A stretch of DNA of 64,000 nt, taken from NCBI GenBank assembly GCA_029891385.1, contig CM057235.1, forward strand, positions 19,275,120 to 19,339,119. Direction: 5' to 3'. The notes below the pieces were generated by a model. It saw only the letters and a program-made list of their open reading frames with translations, ran no database searches and was not told the DNA's origin. Shown piece after piece: positions 46,713 to 59,255 of the stretch (the stretch's first letter is position 1; every line of letters starts with the position of its first letter). Source of the DNA: Erythroxylum novogranatense. Taxonomy: Eukaryota > Streptophyta > Magnoliopsida > Malpighiales > Erythroxylaceae. A program made the translations under genes and the position numbers.

Positions 46713-49700
46713 CAGAAGTACAATCTTACATGGGCATTCTGAGAAAAATGTGTCAAGTACATGCATTTAAGTCATGTCACGACAGACAGTGACAACTGAT
46801 CCCTAGTTTAGCATATGAGTCACATGCATGGGCATGTATCAGTCGTTTAAGCGGTTAGAAATAGTGAGGAAATGAGAATATGTTAGAATGTGATAAGAGG
46901 AAGTTGTGAATATTGTGGAATAAGGAAAAAAGTATGATTCGATTAGACAAATGAAAATTTAGTGTATTGGTATTGGTGGATATATTGTGAAACGCAATAT
47001 TGGAGTTATAATGTGGTATATCCTTAAATGTGGAACAGATATAAATATAGAATTATGGATTGATAGAGGAAAATCGAGATGTGTTAGAAATTGTAAGATT
47101 TCAAGTGTGTAAAGTGGATGAAATTAAAATGTTTTATGATCTAGAGCAGATACAATTGGGTTTGATTTCGGTGATGAGAGTTATGGATAATGATTTACGA
47201 CCTTAAGTCAAATAGATCAAGAGTGATGGTATATCTATAATACTGATTGGACTGTGAAAATACGTAGGTATGATGTAGTAATGAAAGGACTGAAATGTAA
47301 GACACTGATAATGACAGATGAAAGAGTTGCCAAGGTTTAGTTGATTTGCCTGAGTAAATACACACCTGGTTATGGGAGCCCCATGGCAAGTAAAAATATT
47401 AAGTTCAATTGTCTCATATGTGTAGAGATGACATGGGAAGAAATTGGAGAGTTTGTGGCTAATTGTTAGTCATAGTCCTTATCGTCTAAAGTTCAATATG
47501 AGTTAGAATAAGAAACGAGAGTGATTATAGTGATCAATTGGGAAGGAATGGAGAGTGTTTATGATCCTCACGATTGGGAACGACTGCAAAAAAAAAGGAA
47601 AGTGTTGTCAAAATTAAATGAAAACAAAGTATCCTTAGCGTGAGTGACAAATTGGTATATTGACGCAATGATTTTCAATGGTATGTACCATAATAAAAAG
47701 TATTAAAAGGATGTTCTTGGTATGTGGATTATGGCATAGATTGATCTACATGGGATATTGAGTATAACTGGAATTGATTTCCTATGTTATTGAAAATGAT
47801 TAACAAGAAATAATGACAATAATTGATGAGTAGAAATTTCATAAATGGTATCGATGAAAATAGTAAGAAATCTTCTTTCAAAGAAGAATTTACCTGAATT
47901 AGGTACGATGATCAGATGATTCGATTTGCAAGTGATGAACGAAAGGAAAATATAGGGATAAATCTGAAATGAATTATAGGTTAACTTGGGAGTCATAATC
48001 TTAGCTGAGACTCAAGTGTAAGAAATAAAATCTGCTACTGAGAAGATATGCCCTATGTTAAATGCAAGGAATCCGATTTTGTAATAGGATTATTGATCAT
48101 TAAGGAGACATTAACTGCGAATTTGGGGAGAATATTGGTTCACGAATAATTGGTGTAAAATTGTTCGGGAAGTAAAAAGTCAATATGATGAATGTTTATT
48201 CAACCCAGGGAGTGAGCAATTGTAAATGAATTGAATATTGTGGAGAAACTAGTGTAAAGGAACATGTGTCATAATACATTATTATAAACTGAGAAAGTCA
48301 TAAGAGAATTTTCCTTCATTGGTGAATTTAGATATTTTAAGAGTTATGAAAATCAATTATGGGTATAGGAAATTTTGGGTTGAAATTGTCAAAGATATCA
48401 ATGCCCCGGTAGTGTTATATTGTTGAAGAGTGAAATGTTTCGATTGTGTTTAAATTGGATAGTGACTATGATCGTTAATGATGTATTTATCGTATGTGAA
48501 AAGTGGAGAAGAATAGTTTGCATGGATAGGGAAATCTTTCATATCATGAAAGCTTCAAAAAGGTAATCTTAGTTGATCAAATAAATTATGAATGAATTAG
48601 TATTTGGACATGGCATATTGGGAGACTTAATGATGCTAGAGGTAACGATAAAATGCAAGGGGAATATATATGGGATCTGGAGTTATTTAAATTAGTTGTA
48701 TATGGGATACGTCCAGAAATTGTTAAAGATCAAAATTGTTTGAAGAAAACGTGTGAATCATACGATTGATGAGTGTAAAAAGGAATCAATTGGAGAAAAA
48801 TTTACAAATTGAGTATTGATCGTGTCGTTTTAATTTGGAGACTTTATTTGTACAGAAACATTGATAGATATGTTTTTGAATATGCAAATCGATAGCGGTC
48901 ACGAGATATTTCAGGAATTTGAAAGATTTTAAAAGGATTTTGCGATTGAGTATTTCACAATTAAGCTAGTGATGCAATTGACTGGATTGAATAGAAAATT
49001 CGAGGGCAGAAGATTATGAATTGAGCGATAAGGCTATTAAACCTAGTGTATTGCTGAGTGCAATTTGTTGAGCTAGAAAAGGGGCAATAAGAAAGTATTA
49101 TTCGCTTTTGGAATTTTAAAAACTGGTGTGTATAAAAAAGGTGAGCAAAACCCGAATTGAGGATTTAGAAATTGCAAACCTTATAAAAGAATTGTGAATG
49201 GATCCAATTTTTGAGTGAGTGATATTTAGGATTGAATCAAGAGATATGGGTGATACCACTAAAGAAATTGTTAGAGAAATAGCGAGGAGCGATCAAAGCC
49301 CTATGGTTCAGTAAGAGTGAATTGATGGTTTAAAGGGAAAAATCGAATGATTATATGTGTGAATAACCAACAGCCTTGACTGTTGGAGACAAATGTAAAG
49401 ATGATACTTTTGGAGTTCATAGGGACATAAGATCAATGTATAGTTCAGATTGATTATGGTGATATCAATTGTTTTATTGGTGACACCATTTGAATAATGT
49501 ACAGTGTTGATAAGTGAATTGAATCTGTAATAGGGATTAAGAAATCCAAGGTAATGACAATAAGTCGAGTTGATTATTATCGAGGTTATTAGAATCTTAT
49601 GAGATTAGTGTTTTAACACTAAAGTGGAGGCAATTTGATAAGTAACAAATGAAATGCTTCGTAATGTATCGCCTCGACCAAAATGAATAAATGGAGATAA

Positions 49701-50035
49701 AGGTAAATGGGGAAAACTAAATTCGTGATTAAATGACCTCGATGTGATTGTGGTGTAAATAGATGGGTAAGACAGCTTAAAACCAAAAAGATGATTCAGA
49801 TTTGTTAAGTGTTACATGGACAGGATCGAAAGTGAAGAATTGCGAGTCATAATGAGGAATCAGTTATGATAGTGTAAAGATTGAGAAAGGAAAAAGAGTG
49901 ATTGATTGTATTATCAGTATATTTGACAGGAATTGGTCATGTAGAGAAATAGTTGGGACACAGTATATAGTGATCGAAACAATTCCCCTATTTCTCGGAT
50001 CAATCGTATATGAAATTTCGAGGACAAAATTTTTA
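46713..50035 (+). mobile_element. Element 2 internal region, non-coding
   Basis: About 3.3 kb with frequent stops in all frames and no gag, protease, RT or integrase landmarks. Only the last bases (AATTTCGAGGACAAAATTTT, 50014-50033) recall the end of a gypsy pol gene. Confidence 0.8.
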
Positions 50036-50050
50036 CTAGGAGGGGAGAAT
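50036..50050 (+). other. Element 2 polypurine tract
   Basis: CTAGGAGGGGAGAAT ends at the first base of the 3' LTR; it is the plus-strand primer site of gypsy elements. Confidence 0.88.
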
Positions 50051-53000
50051 TGTAATATCCCGTCACCGATGGGAAGGTTATATTGGTAAATTGGGACGGG
50101 ATAGGATTTTACCGCATAATATCGACTGAACATTCATTTGGCCTCTAATTGTAGAGGATTGATTCATTTGGCACGTGCACTGATAGGTACATGCATTCAT
50201 GACTTTTTCCCGGCATTTAATTGTGATACGGTTATGAATTGTGAAATTGTGAAATTGTGAATAATTATGTTTTCTTTTTACTTATGGAGAATTGTGGAAT
50301 AATTGGGATTAAAAATTTAATAGGAAATGTTTTAGAGTAATTGCAAGCTGATAGTGATTCTTCGAAATTCTTCTGGAAAATTCGGGAAAAAATGTCCGGA
50401 CCGGAATTTTTTCGAGTGGCCGACCGATTGACTGTATAGTATCGAAATAATTGTTCAATGGCTATGGGAATTTAGAAATATGATTTTTAGAATTAATATG
50501 TCAAGCCTTTGAGATTTGGAGACGAATTGGGATAGAAATGAAATTGAAAGGAGAAAGAGATTTACAAGTATTATAGGTGAAAGGGGTAAGAGGCTTAAGG
50601 AATTACCTCTTTTAAATGCTTTAGAATTTTAGATGGAAGAAAGGAAAAATCCTCTTCTCTTCTCCTAGGGCACGATTGGTTCCTCTCTTTGGTGAGTTTC
50701 GATTCTTCCTTGAAGATTGTGTTTGTTCTTTCCTTATGGTTAAAGATCGATGTTAACCCTTGAGAGAAGAAGAAGATCTGATGAGTTTAGAGGGTTCATC
50801 GTGGGTGTTAGAGAGAGGGGAAAGAGTTGGAGAAATTTAGGAAGATTTGCGGATTTGAGCTTGATTGGGTAAGTGTTTTGGTTAAATACTGTTATTTATT
50901 GTGTTTAATGCATTCATGGGTTTGATTGTGAGTGATTGAGGCAGTTATGGGTGAGTTATGGAAGTTTTTAGAGTGAGAAATGGAAAAAATCGATCGGAGA
51001 AGACGACCCGCGACTCGCACGTCGCGGCGTGCGCGAAGCCTCGCCGCAACGAATTAACATTTAATTCGTCACAGCGAGCGGGAAGGAGACGTCGCGGCGA
51101 GCTCGAAAATGTTGGACACCGCGACGAGCTCCGCTCGACGTCGCGGCGAGCGCAAGTCTTCCACGCCGTGACGAGTTCTTCTCCATACGTCCCGGCGAGC
51201 CCCAAGAGAAATATTCGCCGCGGCGAGCCCCTGCAGACGCCGCGGGGAACGGCTTGAGGTCGCGGCGAGGGATGATTTTTATATTTGACTTAATTTGGTT
51301 GATGGGGCATAACTTATGGTGTAGACCTCCAATTGAGGTGATATTTGACTCGTTATGAACTAGAGAATGAGGTCTACAATTGAGGAAAAGAATGAGAGTT
51401 TGGATTTGGATTTTTGGGATCTTAATTAGTGAAAGAAAGTTAAGGATGTGATTGTTTTGCAACCTAAGGATGGTTTCTAATAATTGGGTTATAATTGTGA
51501 GAATTATGAATGCAAATTTAATGTAATTGGAGTCTTCAATAGATGAATTTGATCTAGTTCAAATGATATTGGTTTTGAGATTTTTGTGAGATTAGCCTAG
51601 TGTATATAAATTGGCAAATGGGACTAAACAACATAAATGAATCTGGTGGAGTTCTATGATATGTTATCGAATTGAAATTAGTCATTATTTATAAAGTGAG
51701 TGAAAAGTTGGAAATTTACAAAAGAAAGTGAAATTGGGAAATAGTACTGGGAAAGTCATGAATAGGCATAGTACATCTTTCTAATTAAAACATGTGCATC
51801 ATTAAATTATTTCTGATTGTGCATTTAGTAATTGAAAACTGTTTGACTGTTTTAGAGGCACCGTTGGAACGACGATTCCACGGACATTGATGAGACTTCC
51901 AGGCAGGTAGCTCGGAAGTTCAGGTGAGTAACCTAGTTGGTTTCTCAATCTATGTGTGTTTAATATTATGCATTGATGCCATGTGGAGATAACGGATGGA
52001 TATATGTGTGTTTGATTTTGATTGATTTCGGACCATGGGTGTTCGAAATATTGGAAATGTGATATTGAAGTGCTATTGTGTGTAACTGATTAGGAATGCA
52101 TCAATGAAACAACTGGTAAATGCATATGACTGAAATACCGGACCGAAGATCCGAAGAAACGAAAATTGGTTATTGGAATGTAAATGACTGTAAATGGAAA
52201 TTGGAACATATGCATTCATGCATAAAAGTATGATCAGATAAAGATAGTTGTGACCGGAGCAGCTACCGTATCAGGGCATATCACGGCCAACGTATATGAG
52301 AGCTTTAAGCTCAACGCACAGGACCTCAGGTCCAACGTATTCAGAGCCTCAGGCTCAATGTATCAGGGCATATCACGCCTAACGCCAGAGCCATCGGCTC
52401 AACGAATGTGCCGAATCGAATGGAGCAGTTTGCGCATAAATCCACAACAACGTAAGAAAATGGAAGTGTCACACGCGCATTGCATATGTATATGATGGAC
52501 TGCAAAATGGGAAATGGTAAATGCATGTGATATTTTACGAATGTGCAAAAATGTGATACTCTGTGAACTGTGTGAATATGCATGAATTGAGTGAACCATC
52601 GATGATGGTTTCTCATTGAGTTCGCAAACTCACCCAACATTGCAATTATTTTTTAGGAATTGGCGAGTGCCCCGTTTGACAAACGGGAGTCTGATTACTG
52701 CAAGAGAGTTAGAGTTAAGGGGTCGGATCAGTTTCACGTCTGCATTTGAGTCATTTCGATTTTTATGTAAATTTGTCATTCCGCAAGATTTGTACTGTTA
52801 TTGAAAAAGGGCCCCAATCAATTACTTCTGTATTGTAAATTAATTATTGAAATAGTGTTTTGACTGAGAATGTTTTCATATTGTGGGGCCAGATTGTTTA
52901 CTGATATGCGCGTACTCGACCTATTTTGAAAAAAAAAATAAAAATGTCTTCCTAAGTATTTGAATTGTTTGACTACTCTAGCATACCACCCTCGCGGATC

Positions 53001-53059
53001 ACGGGCTCGGATATCACCGTCGATGTCGGATTCGGGTCTCGCGAGAGTGGGGTACTACA
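50051..53059 (+). mobile_element. Element 2, 3' LTR
   Basis: Same start, end and inner order as the 5' LTR. It keeps more CpG in the GC-rich cluster (51000-51280) but has lost one motif unit there. The hairpin array is at 52140-52450, with the intact GAGCCatcGGCTC at 52388-52400. Confidence 0.93.
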
Positions 53060-54725
53060 GTTGGACCCCGATCTTTTAGTGGAATTTAGAAATATCAAAT
53101 GTATGAAATGAGTGTTTTTGTATATGTATTGTGTTATAGATTTGCATACTATATTGTGTTCATGAGGGTAAATTGTGTATTCTGAGTTCAAAAGAATTAT
53201 GTATAAATCTATGATGATTTTGACCAAGATGTCTTAAAAAAAATTATGGATGACCCTCTTAGCTTTCCGACGACATATAGTATGCAAATTTAGGATATCG
53301 GAATGAAAAGATACGATTGTTACAAGTTAGTATATTGTTTATGATTTGTGGTTGTGACAGCTTTGGGGATTGATAGAAAATTGGGGTTTTGATGAACCAA
53401 ATGAGTTGAGATTTGAGAAGATTGTGAAATAAATTTGTTGTTTGGATTGTTATGAAGTGTTTAGGCTTTTGAATAAGTGGAATTGTGAAGATTATAAGTG
53501 TATATGATGTTAGATTGGAGGTAGAAAGCATTGGAGAGGGTTTGCAGGGGTCTTGGGAACCCCCATGTCCGTTTAACGGACTTTAAGTCCATTTAACGAA
53601 CATATACGGGTCAAAAAGGACCCTTTGCAAATGGACATGGATGTCCGTTTAACGGACTTTCTCGGGTCATTTGGAACTCTAAGCTCGATTCATGTCTGTT
53701 AAACGGACATGGGTGTTAACGGACACCCACGGGTCAGCTTGCGGAAATCGCAACTTTTAACTAACTTAGAGGCAGCATCTGACTTTATAGTCTTCATTAA
53801 AATTTTAGATCTAGAAGTCTTATGTTCAATGGTCAAAGAACGAAACTAATCCAACATTTTTGATGAAATTTATGATAATCGTGCAAAGATAGGTACAAAT
53901 TGATTGAGGGTATGAACATGTTAGATTCTTTCAGTCATAACTCCCTCGTCTGACCTCCGAATGAAGTGATTCTTGAGGTGATAGATTTCTAATACATGAA
54001 TTTTTCTATCCATGAAATTTGGTAGCTTTTTTTTTTAGATGAAAAAGTTTGATTGTCAGAAAGTGAGAGGTCAGATTAAAGAGCATGATTAAGGTATAAA
54101 CACACTTTGGAATTTTAAGCATATCTTGAGCTATAGAGCTCCGATTGAGGTGATTCTTGCTTCAAAACAAAATAGATGCTTAGAGCTATGATTTCTGTGA
54201 AAAAGTCAAGATGTAATTTTGATGTTTGATTAGTGTGCGCTTGCCCAACGTGCGATCTGACGCCGCCGTTTTGCTCTGTTTCTGCTTTCTCTCACGTGCA
54301 AAACGTCACCGTTTTGAACTTCCTTCTGATTTTGCTATTTTCTCCCTAATCTGACCTTTTTCCAATCTTTTGCTTATATCTTTTCCGTCCGACATTTGAT
54401 TGACTTGGTTTTTAACACGTTAGATTCCTAAGACAATGATCTACATCAGAATAGGAAATTTGTGAATTTTTGAGATTAAATTGAGGATGATGGATTTAAT
54501 CAAAATGAGTTAGATAATTTTCTGAACATGGTTCAGTCTTATGAGAAATTCTTGATATGGGGAGATCCGATTGATTTGATTATTGTTTTAAAATAAAATA
54601 GAGACATAGGGCTACAAGTCTTATGAAGGAATTAAATTTCAATTTAGCCTCTAAAACTTCCAATTTTTGAATGGAATTCATTTTTTAGTGTGCAGTCTTG
54701 GATCAATAAGATCTGAAAGTATTTG
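53060..54725 (+). mobile_element. Element 1, LTR A (3'-deleted)
   Basis: Matches LTR B from its sixth base to 56525. At 54721-54725 (ATTTG) it jumps into internal-region sequence. Its first six bases (TGTTGG) are at 43662-43667, left of the nested element. Confidence 0.88.
53567..53745 (+). repeat. Cluster of GTCCGTTTAACGGAC inverted repeats, LTR A
   Basis: Intact copies at 53567-53581 and 53643-53657, plus degraded ones (GTCCATTTAACGAAC, GTCTGTTAAACGGAC) among CGGGTCA words. Each unit is a 15-base inverted repeat with two AACGG cores facing outward. Confidence 0.85.
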
Positions 54726-54857
54726 AGAAGAAGTTAACAATATGTGTGATAAGGAATTTGATAAGAAAGTGAGTGGGTATGGTCATTAGAAGCAAGTACT
54801 TGGTGTTTTTCTTAAGTTAGAATTTCGAGGACGAAATTCTTTTAAGAGGGAGAAAAA
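54726..54857 (+). mobile_element. Element 1 internal region, 3' remnant with polypurine tract
   Basis: Collinear with 59662-59794, ending in AAGAGGGAGAAAAA before LTR B. It shows that a full internal region once separated LTR A and LTR B. Confidence 0.87.
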
Positions 54858-55365
54858 TGTTGGACCCCGATCTTTTAGTGGAATTTAGAAATATCAAATG
54901 TATGAAATGAGTATTTTTGTATATGTATTGTGTTATAGATTTGCATACTATATTGTGTTCATGAGGGTAAATTGTGTGTTCTGAGTTCAGAAGAATTATG
55001 TATAAATCTATGATGATTTTGACCAAGATGTCTTAATAAAAATTATGGATGACCCTCTTAGCTTTCCGACGACATATAGTATGCAAATTTAGGATATCGG
55101 AATGAAAAGATACGATTGTTACAAGTTAGTATATTGTTTATGATTTGTGGTTGTGACAACTTTGGGGATTGATAGAAAATTGGGGTTTTGATGAACCAAA
55201 TGAGTTGAGATTTGAGAAGATTGTGAAATAAATTTGTTGTTTGGATTGTTATGAAGTGTTTAGGCTTTTGAATAAGTGGAATTGTGAAGATTATAAGTGT
55301 ATATGATGTTAGATTGGAGGTAGAAAGCATTGGAGAGGGTTTGCAGGGGTCTTGGGAACCCCCAT

Positions 55366-55528
55366 GTCCGTTTAACGGACTTTAGGTCCGTTTAACGGAC
55401 ATATATGGGTCAAAAAGGACCCTTTGCAAACGGACATGGATGTCCGTTTAATGGACTTTCTCGAGTCATTTAGGACTCTAAGCTCGATTCATGTTCGTTA
55501 AACGGATATGGGTGTCCGTTTAACGGAC
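55366..55528 (+). repeat. Cluster of GTCCGTTTAACGGAC inverted repeats, LTR B
   Basis: Intact units at 55366-55380, 55386-55400 and 55514-55528; variants at 55442-55456 (AATGGAC) and about 55494 (TTCGTTAAACGGAT). Confidence 0.88.
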
Positions 55529-55739
55529 ACCCACGGGTCAGGTTGCGGAAATCGCGATTTGTAACCATTTTAGAGGCAGCATTTGACTTTGTGGTCTTCA
55601 TAAACGTTTTAGATCTCGAAGTCTTGTGTTCAATTGTCGAAGAACGAAACTAATCCAACATTTTTGGTGAAATTTATGACAATCGCGCCAAGATAGGTAC
55701 AAATTGATTGAGGGTATGAACATGTTAGATTCTTTCAGT

Positions 55740-56850
55740 CATAACTCCCTCGTCCGATCTCCGAATGGTGTGATTCTTAAGGTGATAGATTTCTAATACA
55801 TAAATTTATCTCTCAATGAAATTTGGAAACTTTTGGTTTTGAGATGAAAAAGTTTGATTGTGAGAAATTTGGAGGTCAGTTTAAAGAGCATGATTAAGGT
55901 ATAAATACACTTTGGAATTTTAAGCATATCTTGAGCTATAAAGCTCCGATTGAGGTGATTCTTGCTTCAAAACAAAATAGATGCTTAGAGCTATGATTTC
56001 TGTGAAAAAGTCAAGATGTAATTTTGATGTTTGATTAGTGTGCGCTAGCCCAACGTGCAATCCGACGTCGTCGTTTTGCTCGTTTACTTTCTCTCATCAA
56101 AACGTCCGCCGTTTTGAACTTCCTTCTGATTTTGCTATTTTCTCCCTAATCCGACCTTTGTCCAATCTTTTGCTTATATCTTTTTCGTCCGACATCCGAT
56201 TGACTTAGTTTTCAATACATTGGATTCCTAAGACAATTATCTACATCAGAATAGGAAATTTGTGAATTTTTTAGATTAAATTGAGGATGATGGATTTAAT
56301 CAAAATTAGTTAGATAATTTTTTGAACATGGTTCAGTCTTATGAGAAATTCTTGATATGTGGAGATCCGATTGATCTGATTATTGTTGTAAAATAAAATA
56401 GAGACATGGGGCTACAAGTCTTACGAAGGAATTAAATTTCAATTTAGCCTCTAAAACTTCCAATTTCTGAATGGAATTTGGGTTTTAGTGTGCAGTCTTG
56501 GATTAATAAGATCTGAAAGTATTTGGCCATAACTTTTGCTCTAGTCATCCAAATGAGGTGATTCTTGATTTGGATTTAAACTAGAGAAATAGGGATACAA
56601 ATGTTATGAAGGATTCGAATTTCAATTTAGTCTTGAAGAATGTCAATTTTCAGATGGAAACAAATCATTGGAAATTGTTTTAGCATAAGACAAGTCCGAA
56701 ATGTTTAGAGCATAACTTTTGGTGTAGTAATCCAAATTAAATGATTTTTATGGCGTTATGAAATTGAGGCAATAAGGAACATTTTCTAGAAGGAAGTTTT
56801 TGCAAATTCTTTCAATTTGATGGTTAGAAAATTGTCCTAAAATAAACATG
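55740..56850 (+). repeat. Diverged modules of about 180 bp within LTR B
   Basis: Units beginning near 55740, 55925, 56171, 56344, 56527 and 56712 share CATAACTTTTG or CATATCTTGAG, then CTCCGATTGAGGTGATTCTTG or a variant, then AAAATAGAGACATGGGGCTA, then a TTATGAAGGA-like end. They are absent as a regular array elsewhere in the LTR. Confidence 0.75.
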
Positions 56851-59242
56851 AATGAAAATGAATTGAAATAAAGTTCAGGGGAAATTTTGGAAGACCACTT
56901 AAGGTGTTAAGTTATAAGGCATAGATGGAAGGGCTTAATGGTTTTTTACACTCATTTAAAGGGCAAGGAGAGGGCTGTCATTTTTAAGACAAAGGAGGCA
57001 CGAAATTCTTAAAAGAAAGAACAAGAGAAAAGAAGAATAGAAAGAAAAGAGAGAGGGAGAACTTCGGTAGAAAGAAAAGGGGAAGAAGAAAAATGATTTA
57101 GGGTTTGGATTTTATGGGTCTTCAAGTGAGAGTTTTATGTTTATTCAAGAGGAAAGAGATGGAAGAAGACAAGAGCTTCCTTCCAAGCCAAGGAAATTCA
57201 AAAATGAGAAGATGAAGGTAAGAGATGAATTTTGATCTTTGAGTTTTTCATGAATTTTTGGGTTAGATATCTTGGAAATGGTATGGGTTTGTGATTCTTA
57301 AGTTCAATTTTGGTGATTTCTTAATATTATTAGTTCAATTTTGGATGATTAAGTAATTAGGGTTTGTGTTATTAAATTAGGGAAGATTAAGGAAAGGCCT
57401 TGGAGAATTGATGCTTGGGACAAGTTTCAAGCATGGAATTGAGGTGGGTAATGTGTTTATATTTTGAATTATAAGCTACTATTGTGTTCTTGAAAAATCA
57501 AGAAAGTGAAAAGGGTTTTTTAATTTTTATTTTGAATGTTAAAATTTCTTGCTTTTGGAAATGATTTAAGAAATTGTAATCTTTATCGAATTCGTTATTG
57601 TTTGAAAGATTTGAATAATTTGAGAAATTGCATATGAATTTGATTGTTGTGAGATTGATTGATGGATAGAGATTGCATTTAAATTGCCATATGAATTTAT
57701 GTGAATGTGTGAATGTTAATGTGTCTAGTACGACACGATATGAAAATATGAAAAGTTCAGTTTCGAAGTATGCCTTCGGACATTTTTTTTTTCAAGTATG
57801 ACTTATGTGTTTTGTGGGTTTGGTTAGGTCCCATAAGTCGAGTCAGTGTACTGTCTCTTTTTAAAGGCTTCGCCCGCCTACCCACTAGTGGCACTGGAGC
57901 TCCGATTTCGGACTCCCATAAGTTCACGATTTGCCTTTGGACATTATGCGGAAAGTGTAGTATGTTCGATCACTATTTGCATAGAAGTGACTATGCGGAA
58001 TGTCTTGATGCGTTCCGTTTTGGATCGACCCAAACCATTCTGATGTGCTTATCTGTTTTTGATTTTATTTGTGATGCATTCATGTTTTAAAATTTGTTCG
58101 TGATTTGTGAAGAATTTGAAGATTTTGAGAAATGATAAATTGCGAATTTTCTGCCGTGAAATTACTTGAAATTGATTTTGAATGATTTGAAAAGTTTGAA
58201 AAAAATAAGCTTTCGATAAATTTCCTACTGTGATATTTTTTATAAAATTGCAAAAGTTTAGAAAATGATTTTTGCTTATTATTCGATTTATAAACATGTT
58301 ATCCACGAGCTGTCAAGCTCACCCCCCTTTCATCCCCATCTCCATGTATCGAGCAGGAGATCGGATGAAAGAGAGTCAAGACATTTTGTTCGATTTTGCT
58401 TGTCTTGTAGTTATGAAATTTTGGGATTATTGTATAGGATTTGTATAAGGCTTGAATTGCCCATTAATGTATTACAAGCAGTTATTTCAGGATGTTTGTG
58501 AGTTATGAAATTGGTATATTGGGTTGAGTTATGGAATTGTATATGAATGTGATTAGGTTATGTTTGGATCGAATTATGAATTTGAATAAGCACTTGAATT
58601 ATGAAATTGTGTATGATGATTTATGATATGTATAATTGTATAAGAAGAATAATATGATTTGAGTTTTTGATTGAGGTAATGGAATTGATGAATTCCAAAT
58701 TGAAGAAGTGCATTGCTTCGTATGAGATCGAGTAAAGATGAATAAGTTGATAAAGAAAGAAGGAAAAAAATTTATACCGATTTCAGATTTGGTTTTAGTC
58801 TTAGGGTTTCCAACACTAATTTAGTTTTCCTAAGTTTTTTGGTGTTCTCGGATGTCGAAAATTTGTTTAAGTAGATTGATCCGTTTGTTTGCTTTGTTTC
58901 GATTCGCATTTGATTCCGATTTGCTTCCGTTTGCCGATATGTTTCACATTTGAATTTTCGATTCGAATTTCCGATTATATTCATATTCGATTCGTTTTTG
59001 ACTCGTATTTGATTCTTTTGCATTTTTGTTTCATCTTTGTTTTATTCCCGTTTTTTGCTCTTATTTCGATTTGCTTCCATTTGCCAATATGTTTCGCTTT
59101 TGAATTTCCAAATCGCATTTCTGATTAGATTCATATTCGATTCGTTTTTGACTCATATTCTATTCTTTCGGTGTTTTGTTTCATTCTTATTTTCCGCTTT
59201 TTCGGTTGGGGTCTGGTTTCTAAGATCGGGTCCCAACAGTTA

Positions 59243-59255
59243 TGGTATCAGAGCC
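59243..59255 (+). other. Element 1 primer-binding site (initiator tRNA-Met)
   Basis: TGGTATCAGAGCC, four bases after the end of LTR B. Confidence 0.92.

Larger units (their letters stand above)
43668..53059 (+). mobile_element. Element 2: LARD-like gypsy derivative, 9392 bp, nested in LTR A of element 1
   Basis: LTRs 43668-46695 (3028 bp) and 50051-53059 (3009 bp) start TGTAATATCCCGTC and end GTGGGGT(G/A)CTACA. Target duplication GTTGG at 43663-43667 and 53060-53064 is perfect. The internal region has a primer-binding site and polypurine tract but no recognisable gag or pol. Long LTRs with a non-coding interior of about 3.4 kb are the definition of a large retrotransposon derivative. It must use proteins from another element. 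Confidence 0.92.
54858..59238 (+). mobile_element. Element 1, LTR B (complete, 4381 bp)
   Basis: Starts TGTTGGACCCCG, ends GGGTCCCAACA. Inside, in order: a cluster of GTCCGTTTAACGGAC (55366-55528); six or so diverged modules of about 180 bp (55740-56850); a purine-rich block (57005-57095) where the transcript may start; a block with ATGCCTTCGG and GCGGAA repeats (57760-58030); and CTCACCCCCCTTTCATCC (58317-58334). No protein-coding gene is supported. Confidence 0.92.

Noticed and set aside
51061..51462. Open frame of about 130 codons on the minus strand of the element 2 LTR, and a similar pair at 44632-45105
   Set aside because: Produced by the GC-rich motif repeats; the two LTR copies do not keep the same frame.
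53259..53531. Antisense 90-codon open frame that recurs at 55058-55330 and, longer, at 59995-60354
   Set aside because: It recurs because the three LTRs are recent copies of each other. It resembles no protein, and its length and ends differ in the third copy.
57770..58090. Cys/Phe-rich open frame of 106 codons in LTR B, with a relative at 62690-62947
   Set aside because: It lies in the LTR, the start and C-terminal half differ between copies through frameshifts, and there is no known domain.
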